Source: Desulfobacteraceae bacterium
Lineage (GTDB): Bacteria > Desulfobacterota > Desulfobacteria > Desulfobacterales > JAABSP01
Length of the DNA stretch: 20,236 nucleotides
Reading direction: 5' to 3'
Assembly: GCA_011390035.1 (NCBI GenBank)
Contig: JAABTE010000008.1
Span: forward strand, 1 to 20,236
Within the stretch, counting starts at the first letter, position 1, and each line of letters starts with the position of its first letter. Under the pieces are notes generated by a model that did not search any database, was not told the DNA's origin, and saw only the letters and a list, made by a program, of their open reading frames with translations. This document shows positions 1-7,370 of this stretch, one piece after another. Made by a program: the position numbers and the translations under genes.

Positions 1-729
1 GCGGTGGCAACGGCAGACATGCTCATCGCCCTGCAGCGGAAGATGGGCCTGAGGCCCATGCCCAGAGTCGTGACCACGCCCACGGCCTATTCGCCGGAGG
101 ATGTTTACATCCTGGCCCGGCTCATGGAGGAGCAGACGCGGCGCCTGCTGATTCCCTTCGGCATCCTAGAATATCAATCCGCCCCCGATCTCTATTATTC
201 TAAAACGCCCACGGATGTATTCGGGAAGGTGCTGAGCCTGTTTATCAAGCTGGCCACTCTCACCGGCCGGGAGCGGATCACCCCCAGCGAGTCCTATATG
301 GAGATGGTTCGGGCCGCCTCGGACGCCCGGTCGATCCTGGCCCACATCGACCCGGCCCGGCGCTACCGCATCGACGCGCCCCCGCCGCCGGCAGACGCCA
401 CGCCGGCGGAGGTGTTTGCCAGGTGCATCCAGATTCGAGGGCGCATCAACGAGTTGCGGGCCCTTTGGAACATGGAGCCGGTGCCCGCGCCGGAGGTCGC
501 GGCGGACACGGCGCTCCACCCGGCCGACGTGTTCGTGCAGACCCAGATCATTGTTGCCGAGCTGAACCTGCTGAAGATGACCACAGGCACCATCAACGCC
601 ACGCCGCTGGCCATTCCGGTCACCGGCATGCGGCCAACGGACGTGATGGAAGAATGCCTGCTGACGGCCTATCTGCTTGATCAGGTGGAGAGCCTTCAGC
701 AGATGGTGGGCCGGTTGAAAGCCCAGTGA
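1..729 (+). CDS. Hypothetical protein built from P-x-D-V helical repeats (5' end uncertain)
   Basis: The reading frame is open from the first base. A GTG at 4 could be the start, but no ribosome binding site is visible, so the gene may begin outside the window. I do not recognise the family. Counting from the GTG, the 241 residues contain a recurring motif: PEDVY at 31, PTDVF at 69, PAEVF at 134, PADVF at 173 and PTDVM at 211, with a weaker PSESY at 94. Each is followed by about 20 residues that look like an amphipathic helix rich in Leu, Ile and Ala. The spacing of 38-39 residues between most copies suggests a helical repeat protein. No membrane segment is seen in the visible part. The stop lies only 17 bases before the MCP start, so the two are probably cotranscribed, and a role linked to that receptor is possible but only inferred from position. 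Confidence 0.72.
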   Translation, partial: AVATADMLIALQRKMGLRPMPRVVTTPTAYSPEDVYILARLMEEQTRRLLIPFGILEYQSAPDLYYSKTPTDVFGKVLSLFIKLATLTGRERITPSESYMEMVRAASDARSILAHIDPARRYRIDAPPPPADATPAEVFARCIQIRGRINELRALWNMEPVPAPEVAADTALHPADVFVQTQIIVAELNLLKMTTGTINATPLAIPVTGMRPTDVMEECLLTAYLLDQVESLQQMVGRLKAQ

Positions 730-746
730 AAGAGGAGGAAGAGGCC

Positions 747-3050
747 ATGAGAAGACAAGGCAGCATCGGTTTTCGGATACTGGCCGGATACGGCCTGATG
801 GGCCTTGTGCTGGCCGGGGCGGTGTTCGCCACCCTGTGGCAGGTCGGCCGCGCCCAGTCCCTGGTAAGTCAGGTGGTGGACCTGCGGTCGCCCACGGCCC
901 AGTCCAGCCTGCAACTGATGAACGCCATGAACGAGTCCCTGTCGGCCCTCAAAGACTGGGTGATTCAGGGGAATGAGACGTTCAAGGCCCAGCGGCGGGC
1001 CGCCTGGGCCGAGGGGATCGAGCCGACCATGGCCCGGCTCAAGGCGCTGTCGGCGGGGTGGACCGAAATGGAGGATGTCGAGCGCCTGGAGCGGGTGTCC
1101 GGCGCGCTGGCGGTTTTTGGCCAGACCCAGGAAAGGATCGAGGCCATCGCCCAGACCCTGGCCAACACCCCGGCCACCGAGCTGCTGGTGACAACCGGTG
1201 CGCCCATCGTGGAAAGCCTGGGGGACGCCATCAGCCGGATCATCGCCATCGAGGGCCGGCTGGAGGCATCCGCCCGGAGAAAGGCCCTGCTGGGGATGAT
1301 GGCGGACGTGCGCGGCAGCATCGGGCTGGGGGTGGCCAACATCCGGGCCTACCTGATCACGGGGGACCCGGAATTCCAGGATCGGTTCCGGGAAAAATGG
1401 GCCGAGGGGGAGGCGAGTTTCCGGGAGCTTTCCGACAGCCTGGACCTGCTCACCCCGGAGCAGGCCGAGCAGTTGAAGATTCTGGAAACCAGTTTCGAGG
1501 CTTTTCGCAACCTGCCCGAGCGGATCTTTCAGCTTCGAAGTGACCGGGAATGGAACCTGGCCCAGGCCTGGATGGCCGACGCCCTCGCCCCGGCCTTCGA
1601 TGGCATCAAGACAGACCTGGACGCCCTGATCAAGAGTCAGGGGGCCGGCATGGAGGCGGGCCAGGAACAGCTCAAGGCGCGGATGGGGCTGCTGATTGCG
1701 GCGCAATGGGGCCTTCTTGTGGCCGGGATCATCATCTGCGTGGCCGCCGGCCTTCTGATCACCCGGTCCATTACCCGGCCCCTGGCCAGGGCCGTGGCCC
1801 TGGCCGATCACCTGGCCGAAGGGGACCTGACCATGACCATCGACGTGACCGCCAATGACGAGACGGGCCAGCTCCAGGCGGCCATGAAGCGGATGGTGGA
1901 GAACCTGCGGAGCATGGTGGGCGAGTTCCGTCGCACCAGCCGGCGGCTGTCCGACGCCTCCGGCGGGCTGTCTTCGCTGGCCACCCAGATGGCCTCCCAG
2001 GCCACCGAGATGGAGGCCCAGGCCGAAACCGTGGCCGGCGCCTCCGAGCAGGTGTCGGCCAGCGTGGCCAGCGTGGCGGCCGCCTCCGAGGAGGCGAGCA
2101 ACTCGGTGACCAGCGTGGCGGCCATGGCCGAGCAGATCTCCACGGCCTTCGAGGAGATGGTCAACGCCACCCAGAAGACCGCCGGCAACATGAAAAACAT
2201 GGCCGCGGCCAGCGACGACATCTCCGGCGGCATCCACACCGTGGCCTCCGCGGTGGAGCAGATGAGCGTGTCGCTCAACGACGTGGCCCGCCAGACCGCA
2301 AGGGCCAGCGGCGTCTCCCGGGACGCCAGCCGCCGCACCGAGGAGGCGGACGCCAAAATGGCCGCCCTGGCCGACGCCTCCAAGCAGATCGGCCGGGTGG
2401 TGAGCATGATCAAGGATATCGCCGATCAGACCAACATGCTGGCGCTCAACGCCACCATCGAGGCGGCCGGCGCCGGCGACGCGGGCAAGGGCTTTGCCGT
2501 GGTGGCCGGCGAGGTCAAGGCCCTGGCCCGCCAGAGCGCCGAGGCCACCGGCGAGATATCCGGCCAGATCGAGCAGATCCGCAAAAGCATCGCCGACGCG
2601 GTGGCGGCCATCGCCGACATCGGCCGGATCATCTCAGACATCGCCGGCATCAACGAGAGCATCGCCGCGGCCGCTGAGGAGCAGACCGCCACGGCCAACG
2701 AGATCTCCCGATCCGTGTCCCGAAACGCCGTCACCGCCCGGGACATCGCCTCGGACGCGGCCGATTCCGCCGGCCTGGTGGCCGATATCGCCCGGTCCAC
2801 GGACGAGACCGCCAAAACCCTTCGGGAGGTGGCCCTCCATGTGAGCGAGCTTGACCGGGGCGCCAGGGAGGTGGCCCGGTCTTCCGAGGAGGCGGCCCGG
2901 GCGGTCCAGGAGATCACCCGCAACATTCAGGGCATCAGCTCTGTGTCAAGGGAGACCGCCGCCGGCGCCAACGGCACCGAGTCCGCCGCGGCCGAGCTGT
3001 CCAGGATGGCCGCCGATCTGGCCGCCATGGCCGGGCGGTTCAAGGTTTAG
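747..3050 (+). CDS. Methyl-accepting chemotaxis protein with long periplasmic sensor and HAMP domain
   Basis: The 767-residue protein is a transmembrane chemoreceptor that would signal to the CheA kinase through CheW. I chose the ATG at 747 because AGAGGAGGA lies 7 bases upstream; an in-frame GTG at 726 overlaps the previous stop and is less likely. Order: TM1 about 10-31, periplasmic sensor about 32-313, TM2 about 314-338, HAMP about 338-392, then a long coiled-coil signalling domain. The conserved hairpin is near 560-600, with the motif EAAGAGDAGKGFAVVAG starting at 572. Glycine 575 takes the place of the common arginine of EAAR. The sensor holds two similar stretches, near 65-95 (ALKDWVIQGNETF) and 196-226 (ANIRAYLITGDPEF), fitting a helical bimodular (HBM-like) or duplicated four-helix bundle. 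The C terminus ends in GRFKV without a CheR-binding pentapeptide. The ligand is unknown. Confidence 0.95.
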   Translation: MRRQGSIGFRILAGYGLMGLVLAGAVFATLWQVGRAQSLVSQVVDLRSPTAQSSLQLMNAMNESLSALKDWVIQGNETFKAQRRAAWAEGIEPTMARLKALSAGWTEMEDVERLERVSGALAVFGQTQERIEAIAQTLANTPATELLVTTGAPIVESLGDAISRIIAIEGRLEASARRKALLGMMADVRGSIGLGVANIRAYLITGDPEFQDRFREKWAEGEASFRELSDSLDLLTPEQAEQLKILETSFEAFRNLPERIFQLRSDREWNLAQAWMADALAPAFDGIKTDLDALIKSQGAGMEAGQEQLKARMGLLIAAQWGLLVAGIIICVAAGLLITRSITRPLARAVALADHLAEGDLTMTIDVTANDETGQLQAAMKRMVENLRSMVGEFRRTSRRLSDASGGLSSLATQMASQATEMEAQAETVAGASEQVSASVASVAAASEEASNSVTSVAAMAEQISTAFEEMVNATQKTAGNMKNMAAASDDISGGIHTVASAVEQMSVSLNDVARQTARASGVSRDASRRTEEADAKMAALADASKQIGRVVSMIKDIADQTNMLALNATIEAAGAGDAGKGFAVVAGEVKALARQSAEATGEISGQIEQIRKSIADAVAAIADIGRIISDIAGINESIAAAAEEQTATANEISRSVSRNAVTARDIASDAADSAGLVADIARSTDETAKTLREVALHVSELDRGAREVARSSEEAARAVQEITRNIQGISSVSRETAAGANGTESAAAELSRMAADLAAMAGRFKV

Positions 3051-3065
3051 GGGCCGGGGCCGGCC

Positions 3066-3332
3066 TCAATCCTCCGGGCCGGGGTCATGCGGGCCCGGAG
3101 GACCCCGGTAAACCCGGACCATGCGCCGGACCATGCGCCGGACCATGCGATAGACCAGGCCGATGATCAGCGTGATGCTGATCAGGATGATCAGGTTGGA
3201 GGAGAAAAAGGTCATGATGAAGTGGTACGGGTTGCTCATCCCATAGGCCGACACAAGCACGCCGACGCCGAAGACCAGGAAAAAGACCGCCGTCAGGGTC
3301 AAAACGCACTGCCATATCCACCATAAAATCAT
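3066..3332 (-). CDS. Small two-helix membrane protein of unknown function
   Basis: This 88-residue protein starts at an ATG whose first base is 3332 and has two hydrophobic helices, about residues 5-30 and 41-61, separated by a short polar turn containing NPYHF. It is therefore probably an inner-membrane hairpin. After the second helix comes a basic tail in which RMVR is repeated (RMVRRMVRRMVR), then a proline- and glycine-rich end. The basic tail would stay in the cytoplasm by the positive-inside rule. The family is not recognised. The membrane-protein composition on this strand, rather than in the overlapping frames, is the main reason to call it real. No strong ribosome binding site is seen. 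It is divergent from the YkgJ gene and convergent with the MCP gene. Confidence 0.68.
   Translation of the reverse strand: MILWWIWQCVLTLTAVFFLVFGVGVLVSAYGMSNPYHFIMTFFSSNLIILISITLIIGLVYRMVRRMVRRMVRVYRGPPGPHDPGPED
3071..3101. terminator. GC-rich hairpin between MCP and the convergent small gene
   Basis: CCTCCGGGCC at 3071-3080 pairs perfectly with GGCCCGGAGG at 3092-3101 around an 11-base loop. An overlapping alternative pairs CCGGGGTC (3079-3086) with GACCCCGG (3101-3108). It lies 20 bases after the MCP stop and inside the last codons of the convergent small gene, so it could end MCP transcripts. No run of T follows, so intrinsic termination is uncertain. Confidence 0.4.
3115..3149. repeat. 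12-bp tandem repeat encoding RMVR units
   Basis: CGGACCATGCGC is present at 3115-3126 and 3127-3138, with 11 of the 12 bases again at 3139-3149. The unit is a multiple of three, so copy-number changes keep the reading frame of the small membrane protein and only lengthen or shorten its basic tail. Confidence 0.8.
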
Positions 3333-3357
3333 GTCCGGCGCCGCCCTTGGAAATCAA

Positions 3358-3387
3358 TTGACAAGCCGTCACCATCCATTATATATT
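3358..3387 (+). promoter_or_regulatory. Sigma-70-like promoter for the YkgJ-family gene
   Basis: TTGACA at 3358-3363 matches the -35 consensus exactly. TATATT at 3382-3387 matches the -10 in five of six positions with an 18-base spacer; TATATA at 3380 is an alternative with 16. It sits in an AT-rich island about 40 bases before the start codon at 3428, which has AGGAG at 3415-3419. Confidence 0.6.
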
Positions 3388-3409
3388 TAGTCCTTTTTTT
3401 ATTCGCCAA
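3378..3409 (-). promoter_or_regulatory. Possible divergent promoter for the small membrane protein gene
   Basis: On the minus strand a perfect TATAAT occupies 3383-3378, overlapping the -10 of the opposite promoter. The best -35 (TTGGCG, 3409-3404) is 20 bases away, which is long, so this is a weak call. Confidence 0.3.
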
Positions 3410-3427
3410 CGAAAAGGAGTTTTCATC

Positions 3428-4210
3428 ATGTCGATATCGGACGCCATGGCCAAGATCCAGCCGGTGCGGCTGGGTCCGGACAGCCGTTTCACCTTTGAAT
3501 GCCACAAGGGCGTTTCCTGCTTCACCCAGTGCTGCCGGGGGATCAACATCATCCTCACCCCCTATGACATCATCCGCCTGAAAAACCGCCTGGAGCTGGA
3601 TTCAGAGCAGTTTCTCGCCATCTATACCAAGCTCGAGCTGCTGGAAAAGACCGACCTGCCGGTGGTCACCCTCAAGCTGCTGGACGACGAGCGCAACTCC
3701 TGCCCCTTCGTGCGGGACGAAGGCTGCATCATCTATTCGGACCGGCCCAGCTCCTGCCGCTACTATCCGATGGGCGTCGGCTCCCTGGCCCACAAGGAAG
3801 GGGCCGACGACAAGGACTTTTACTTTTTCGTCAACGAGCCCCACTGCAAGGGCTTTGAGGAGAAAAAGGAGTGGACCGTTCTGGATTGGCGGGTGGACCA
3901 GGGGGTGGATGTCCACGACGAGATCAACGCCGAGTGGACCGATCTTCTGGTGCGCAAGCGCTCCTTTCCGTCCCACATCCGCCTGACGGAAAAGAGCAAG
4001 CGGATGTTCTTCATGGCCAGCTACAACATCGACCAGTTCCGCCGGTTTGTTTTCGACAGCAGCTTCTTCAAGCGCTATCCCGCGCCCGACGAGGTGGTGG
4101 AAAAGATCCGGAACGACGAGGTGGAGCTGCTCAAGTTCGGCCTGGCCTGGATCAAGAGCACGCTGTTCGACCCGAGCCGGGCGGGCGCGGGAGATCCCCG
4201 GAACCTGTAA
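3428..4210 (+). CDS. YkgJ family cysteine-cluster protein
   Basis: The 260-residue protein carries the cysteine cluster of the YkgJ / CxxCxxCC family, thought to bind zinc or an iron-sulfur cluster. Visible cysteines: C25, C31, C35 and C36 (HKGVSCFTQCC), then C92, C100 and C110 (CPFVRDEGC and SSCRYYPMG), plus C140. The order, with a first cluster near the N terminus and a second after about 55 residues ending in C-R-x-Y-P, is the family pattern. No signal peptide or membrane helix is seen, so it should be cytoplasmic. The start is supported by AGGAG eight bases upstream and a good promoter. The biochemical role of the family is poorly known; binding of a metal centre is inference from the cysteines. 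It appears to be transcribed alone. Confidence 0.9.
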   Translation: MSISDAMAKIQPVRLGPDSRFTFECHKGVSCFTQCCRGINIILTPYDIIRLKNRLELDSEQFLAIYTKLELLEKTDLPVVTLKLLDDERNSCPFVRDEGCIIYSDRPSSCRYYPMGVGSLAHKEGADDKDFYFFVNEPHCKGFEEKKEWTVLDWRVDQGVDVHDEINAEWTDLLVRKRSFPSHIRLTEKSKRMFFMASYNIDQFRRFVFDSSFFKRYPAPDEVVEKIRNDEVELLKFGLAWIKSTLFDPSRAGAGDPRNL

Positions 4211-4226
4211 AGCCCCCATTGGCGCT

Positions 4227-4251
4227 CCCCCTCCCCGCGCCGGGGAGGGGG
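4227..4251. terminator. Perfect 11-bp GC hairpin between convergent genes; REP-like
   Basis: CCCCCTCCCCG at 4227-4237 pairs with CGGGGAGGGGG at 4241-4251 around the loop CGC. It fills the 54-base gap between two convergent genes and could stop transcription from both sides, though no T tract is present. The pattern resembles the CCCTCCCC/GGGGAGGG intergenic palindromes dispersed in many GC-rich genomes. Confidence 0.55.
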
Positions 4252-4264
4252 CCGGGGGGAGGGG

Positions 4265-5302
4265 TCAATACCCCTTGTACGTCAACTCCCGCCAGGATGC
4301 CGGATCTTCCAGCCTCGCCGGGATATCCAGGTCAAAAAACTCGGCCGCCGGCCGCAGGATCTCCGGTGACTGGGTCCAGAGCGTCCGGGCGGCCGTCAGC
4401 ACCTTTTCCATGGCCTTTTCCGTCAGCCTGCCCATGGGCGGCCGGCAGGGGCCGGAGGGCATGCCCAGAAGGGCCATCAGGGTCTTGATCGGCAGCGGGT
4501 TCCTTGCCCGGAACAGCACCGGCCCGTAAGGCGTCAGCTCCTCGGTCTTGATCATCAAAAGGGAAAACAGCGGGGTCAGAGCCTTGCTCAACGCTTCGGC
4601 GCCGGCCCGGTCTCCCTCCCGCAGCATGGTCACCATTTGCCCCACGGCGGCCGGGGCCACGTTGGACGCAACGGAGATCACCCCGCCCGCGGCGATGGAA
4701 GGATCGGTCATCATGTCGAAGGTGAGCCCGTCGTCTCCGGACAGGATACGGTAATCGTCGCCGCAGCACTGGCGGACCCGGCGCATGTTGTCCATGCTCC
4801 CCGTGGCCTCCTTGACGGTCTGCACGTTTTCGAACTGTTCGGCCAGGATTGCCAGATCCTCGGGCAGCAACTGGGTGCCGGTGCGGCCGGGAATCACATA
4901 AGGGATGATGTCGAGGCCGGGAAACTCCGTGGCGATGGGGGCAACGTATTCCCGACGGATCTCCAGCGAGCTGGGGCCGTTGTAGTAGGGGTCCACCAGC
5001 AGCACCGCGTCCACCCCCAAGTCCGAGGCGTGGGCCGTGGCCGTCAGGGCCTCCCGGGTGTTGTTGCTGCCGGTGCCGGCGACGCAGAGGCAATGATCTC
5101 CGGATTTTTCCGCCACCTTCTTGATTACCGCGTTGTGCTCTTCCCAGCTCAGCGAGGGGCTCTCGCCGGTGGTTCCCACGGCCAGAATGCCGGTGATGCC
5201 GTTGTTGATCTGAAAATCGATCAGCCGTTCCAGACCCTCGCTGTCGATGTCGCCGCTGGATCTGAAGGGTGTCACCAGTGCGGTAAAACAGCCGGAGCGC
5301 AT
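4265..5302 (-). CDS. dapA: 4-hydroxy-tetrahydrodipicolinate synthase family aldolase, extended C terminus
   Basis: Members of this family condense pyruvate with aspartate semialdehyde in the lysine/diaminopimelate pathway, using a Schiff-base lysine in the cytoplasm. The 345 residues contain the key sites: GTTGES at 43-48, DPYYN at 104-108, Tyr135 followed by R140-T-G, the Schiff-base Lys164 in VKEATG, SGDD at 188-191 and GGVIS at 206-210. These correspond to E. coli Thr44, Thr45, Tyr107, Tyr133, Arg138 and Lys161. The usual length is near 290; here about 35 further residues follow the normal end (from about 311, ending in WRELTYKGY). The start has AAAGGGG shortly upstream. Related aldolases (N-acetylneuraminate lyase, KDG aldolase) share the fold, but the Tyr-Tyr pair and Arg140 favour DapA. 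No other lysine gene is nearby. Confidence 0.88.
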   Translation of the reverse strand: MRSGCFTALVTPFRSSGDIDSEGLERLIDFQINNGITGILAVGTTGESPSLSWEEHNAVIKKVAEKSGDHCLCVAGTGSNNTREALTATAHASDLGVDAVLLVDPYYNGPSSLEIRREYVAPIATEFPGLDIIPYVIPGRTGTQLLPEDLAILAEQFENVQTVKEATGSMDNMRRVRQCCGDDYRILSGDDGLTFDMMTDPSIAAGGVISVASNVAPAAVGQMVTMLREGDRAGAEALSKALTPLFSLLMIKTEELTPYGPVLFRARNPLPIKTLMALLGMPSGPCRPPMGRLTEKAMEKVLTAARTLWTQSPEILRPAAEFFDLDIPARLEDPASWRELTYKGY

Positions 5303-5360
5303 GTCTCGTTCCCCTTTCGCCTTTAAAAAATTGGGTTGAAAGATAGAAAGCGTGCTTATT

Positions 5361-5388
5361 TTTATACAACTTTGACTTAGTAATGCAA
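5361..5388 (-). promoter_or_regulatory. Possible promoter for the dapA-like gene
   Basis: On the minus strand TATAAA (5366-5361) lies 16 bases after TTGCAT (5388-5383), in the AT-rich divergent gap between the dapA-like gene and the TPR gene. The -10 is good and the -35 partial. Confidence 0.35.
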
Positions 5389-5433
5389 TCCGATGGATTT
5401 TTCAACTGATAACTTAAAAAGAGGCTGTAAATA

Positions 5434-6114
5434 ATGGACAAAGCTACACCCGACACCACCGATCAGGATACCGTCGCTCAGGACGGCGCCGCAACCGACA
5501 AGCCCGCCACCGTGGAAGAATACATCGCCCAGCAGCGGGCCGCCATTGCCTCCAACCCGGAGTGTGGCACCTCTCATTATAACCTGGCCATCGGCCTTCT
5601 GGGCCAGCGAAAATACGGCGAGGCCGAGCAGGCCCTGCTTGAGGCCATCGAATGCAGCCCCACCCTGGCCGAGGCATACGTCCAGTTGGGCGGCATCCGC
5701 ATGCGCCAGGGGGATCTTGAAGGGTGCCTTCATTTTAACAAGCGGGCGGTAAACTGCCGGGCCGGCTTTGCCGAGGGCTGGGGCAACATCGGTTTTGTCC
5801 ACCTGCAACTGGGCAACGCAGAAGAGGCCATTCCCGCCCTGCGAAGGGCCATCCAGTACAACCCCCGCTTCATCCAGGCCCACGCCACCCTGGCCAACGC
5901 CCACCTGATGACCGGCGATTACGAAGAGAGCATCAAGATCAACAACCAGCTTCTGGACATGGAGCCGGACTTCGCCGTGGCCCACAACAACCTGGCCATC
6001 GCCTGTCTGCAGGTGGGCGATTACGAGCAGGCCGTCGCCCACGCGGACCGGGCCCGGGAGCTGGGCTACGAAGTGGCCCCGGAGATCCTGGCGGATCTGG
6101 AGCCCCACCGGTAA
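5434..6114 (+). CDS. Tetratricopeptide repeat protein
   Basis: After an acidic, polar N-terminal stretch of about 44 residues, the 226-residue protein consists of five consecutive 34-residue TPR units at about 45-78, 79-112, 113-146, 147-180 and 181-214. Typical TPR residues are present, such as HYNLAIGLLGQRKYGEAEQA in the first and AHNNLAIACLQVGDYEQAV in the last. TPR arrays form a superhelical groove that binds other proteins. No signal peptide or membrane helix is seen, so it is probably cytoplasmic. The stop lies 7 bases before the next gene, so the two form an operon and the TPR protein may work with that product. The partner cannot be told from the sequence. Confidence 0.93.
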   Translation: MDKATPDTTDQDTVAQDGAATDKPATVEEYIAQQRAAIASNPECGTSHYNLAIGLLGQRKYGEAEQALLEAIECSPTLAEAYVQLGGIRMRQGDLEGCLHFNKRAVNCRAGFAEGWGNIGFVHLQLGNAEEAIPALRRAIQYNPRFIQAHATLANAHLMTGDYEESIKINNQLLDMEPDFAVAHNNLAIACLQVGDYEQAVAHADRARELGYEVAPEILADLEPHR

Positions 6115-6121
6115 GAGGCTC

Positions 6122-7339
6122 ATGAAATCGAATATCGAGTTCCAGTGCCGCGTCAACGGCCGGCCGATCGGGCCGAATGATTCCGAATGGCAACGCCCCT
6201 TGCCCATGGACCGCGAGGCCGCCGGACGCCCCGGAGCCAATCCCGTTGCGAATCCATTCGAAGCGGGCCCCGGCGGCGTCCCCCCCATTGCGCAAGGCGA
6301 TTACTTTCACGCGGCCATCAGTTTCCTGCTCGCCGAGCGGGCCGCTCCGCTCCGCCGGGCCCTGGCCGGCTCGGGGGTGGACGGGCGCGACGAGATCCGG
6401 CGAGTTATGGTGGATCTCGTGAAGCACGGCGCCCTGTATCATCCATCCAGGGTGGTCGTGGCGCGGCGCTCGGGGGAATCGGCCTTTGTTTTGAACGCGG
6501 CCCTGTCGGGCATTGGAAAGTCGATGCTGGAAAGAGAGTTTTCCCTTCTTGACGCCCTTGGCGCCCATTCCGGCGGCGGCCATCTGCCCCGGGTGTACGC
6601 CATCGGCAAGGGTCAAACCCCCGCCGGCGCGCCGGTTGACATGTTCCTGGGAGAGTGGTTCGATGGGTTTCACGAGTTTCACCTGTCGCCGGACGGGAAC
6701 AACCCGCCGGCCCTCCTGATCTGGGACGAGGAGGACGGTCGGGCCGGCCGCGTTCGGGCCACGCCCGAACAGGCGGCTCACATCCATCGACGGATGGCCT
6801 TCATCCACACCTGGTATTTGGACGTGGACACCGCCTCGCAGATCTTTCCGTGGCACAATGGCGCCGGCGATTTCGTCGTATCATTGAAAACCGATCCCCC
6901 GGAGGTCAGGCTGATATCCGTCCGCGGATACTTCCTCGCGGTGATGGAGGACCCGCCAACCGGTCCGGCCGGCATCATGCAGGCCCTGATGCTCTTTCTG
7001 ATCGATCTTTCCATCCGAATCCGCCTGGACCGGCTGGATGGGGTGGGCGAGACGGGGTGGGCCGGAGACGCGGCGGTGGCGCCTGTCGTGGACGGCTTTC
7101 TGGAGGCGCTGGCGGTCAAACCGGACTCGTCCGCCCTGCCGGCGCCCGTGATCGACTGTTTCGCGGCGTTCATGTCGGAGGCCGGGGCGGAGGACATGAT
7201 CTCGGCCGGAGAATCGCTCATCAGGGCATGGCCGGCAACGTCGGATCGGCGGATGGTGCTGAGGCGTCTGAAGCGGCATGGGCGGTTGTTGCACGAATGC
7301 CTTGGGGAGCGGATTTCCAGAATCGTTTCCGACCGCTGA
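6122..7339 (+). CDS. Conserved-looking hypothetical protein with faint kinase-like features
   Basis: The 405-residue protein follows the TPR gene by 7 bases; AAGAGG at 6113-6118 overlaps the TPR stop, giving a short spacing to the ATG. I cannot assign it to a family with confidence. The order of features recalls the aminoglycoside-phosphotransferase / protein-kinase fold: a strand pair around SRVVVARRSGESAFVLNAAL (109-128), a helix with LEREFSLLDAL (136-146), a hinge-like MFLGEWFDGFHEFHL (174-188), a helical stretch, then IFPWHNGAGDFVV (241-253) where a kinase would have its catalytic loop. No HxD or DFG motif is intact, so a pseudokinase-like or unrelated role is equally possible. The first 60 residues are polar and probably disordered. 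It is soluble and converges on the NRDE gene. Confidence 0.78.
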   Translation: MKSNIEFQCRVNGRPIGPNDSEWQRPLPMDREAAGRPGANPVANPFEAGPGGVPPIAQGDYFHAAISFLLAERAAPLRRALAGSGVDGRDEIRRVMVDLVKHGALYHPSRVVVARRSGESAFVLNAALSGIGKSMLEREFSLLDALGAHSGGGHLPRVYAIGKGQTPAGAPVDMFLGEWFDGFHEFHLSPDGNNPPALLIWDEEDGRAGRVRATPEQAAHIHRRMAFIHTWYLDVDTASQIFPWHNGAGDFVVSLKTDPPEVRLISVRGYFLAVMEDPPTGPAGIMQALMLFLIDLSIRIRLDRLDGVGETGWAGDAAVAPVVDGFLEALAVKPDSSALPAPVIDCFAAFMSEAGAEDMISAGESLIRAWPATSDRRMVLRRLKRHGRLLHECLGERISRIVSDR

Positions 7340-7370
7340 AAGCCGAACCCGCCGAGGCTTCCTTGCCCGT

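Noticed and set aside
696..2237. A 513-residue minus-strand frame opposite the MCP gene
   Set aside because: It is a GC-rich shadow with Gly/His/Leu/Pro-rich composition; the plus-strand MCP is unmistakable.
3087..3326. A 79-residue plus-strand frame opposite the small membrane protein
   Set aside because: Its translation is a His/Asp/Gln-rich low-complexity run from the 12-bp repeat; the minus strand gives a plausible membrane protein.
5566..5580. TGGCAC element resembling half of a sigma-54 promoter
   Set aside because: It lies inside the TPR gene and lacks the TTGC half at the right distance.
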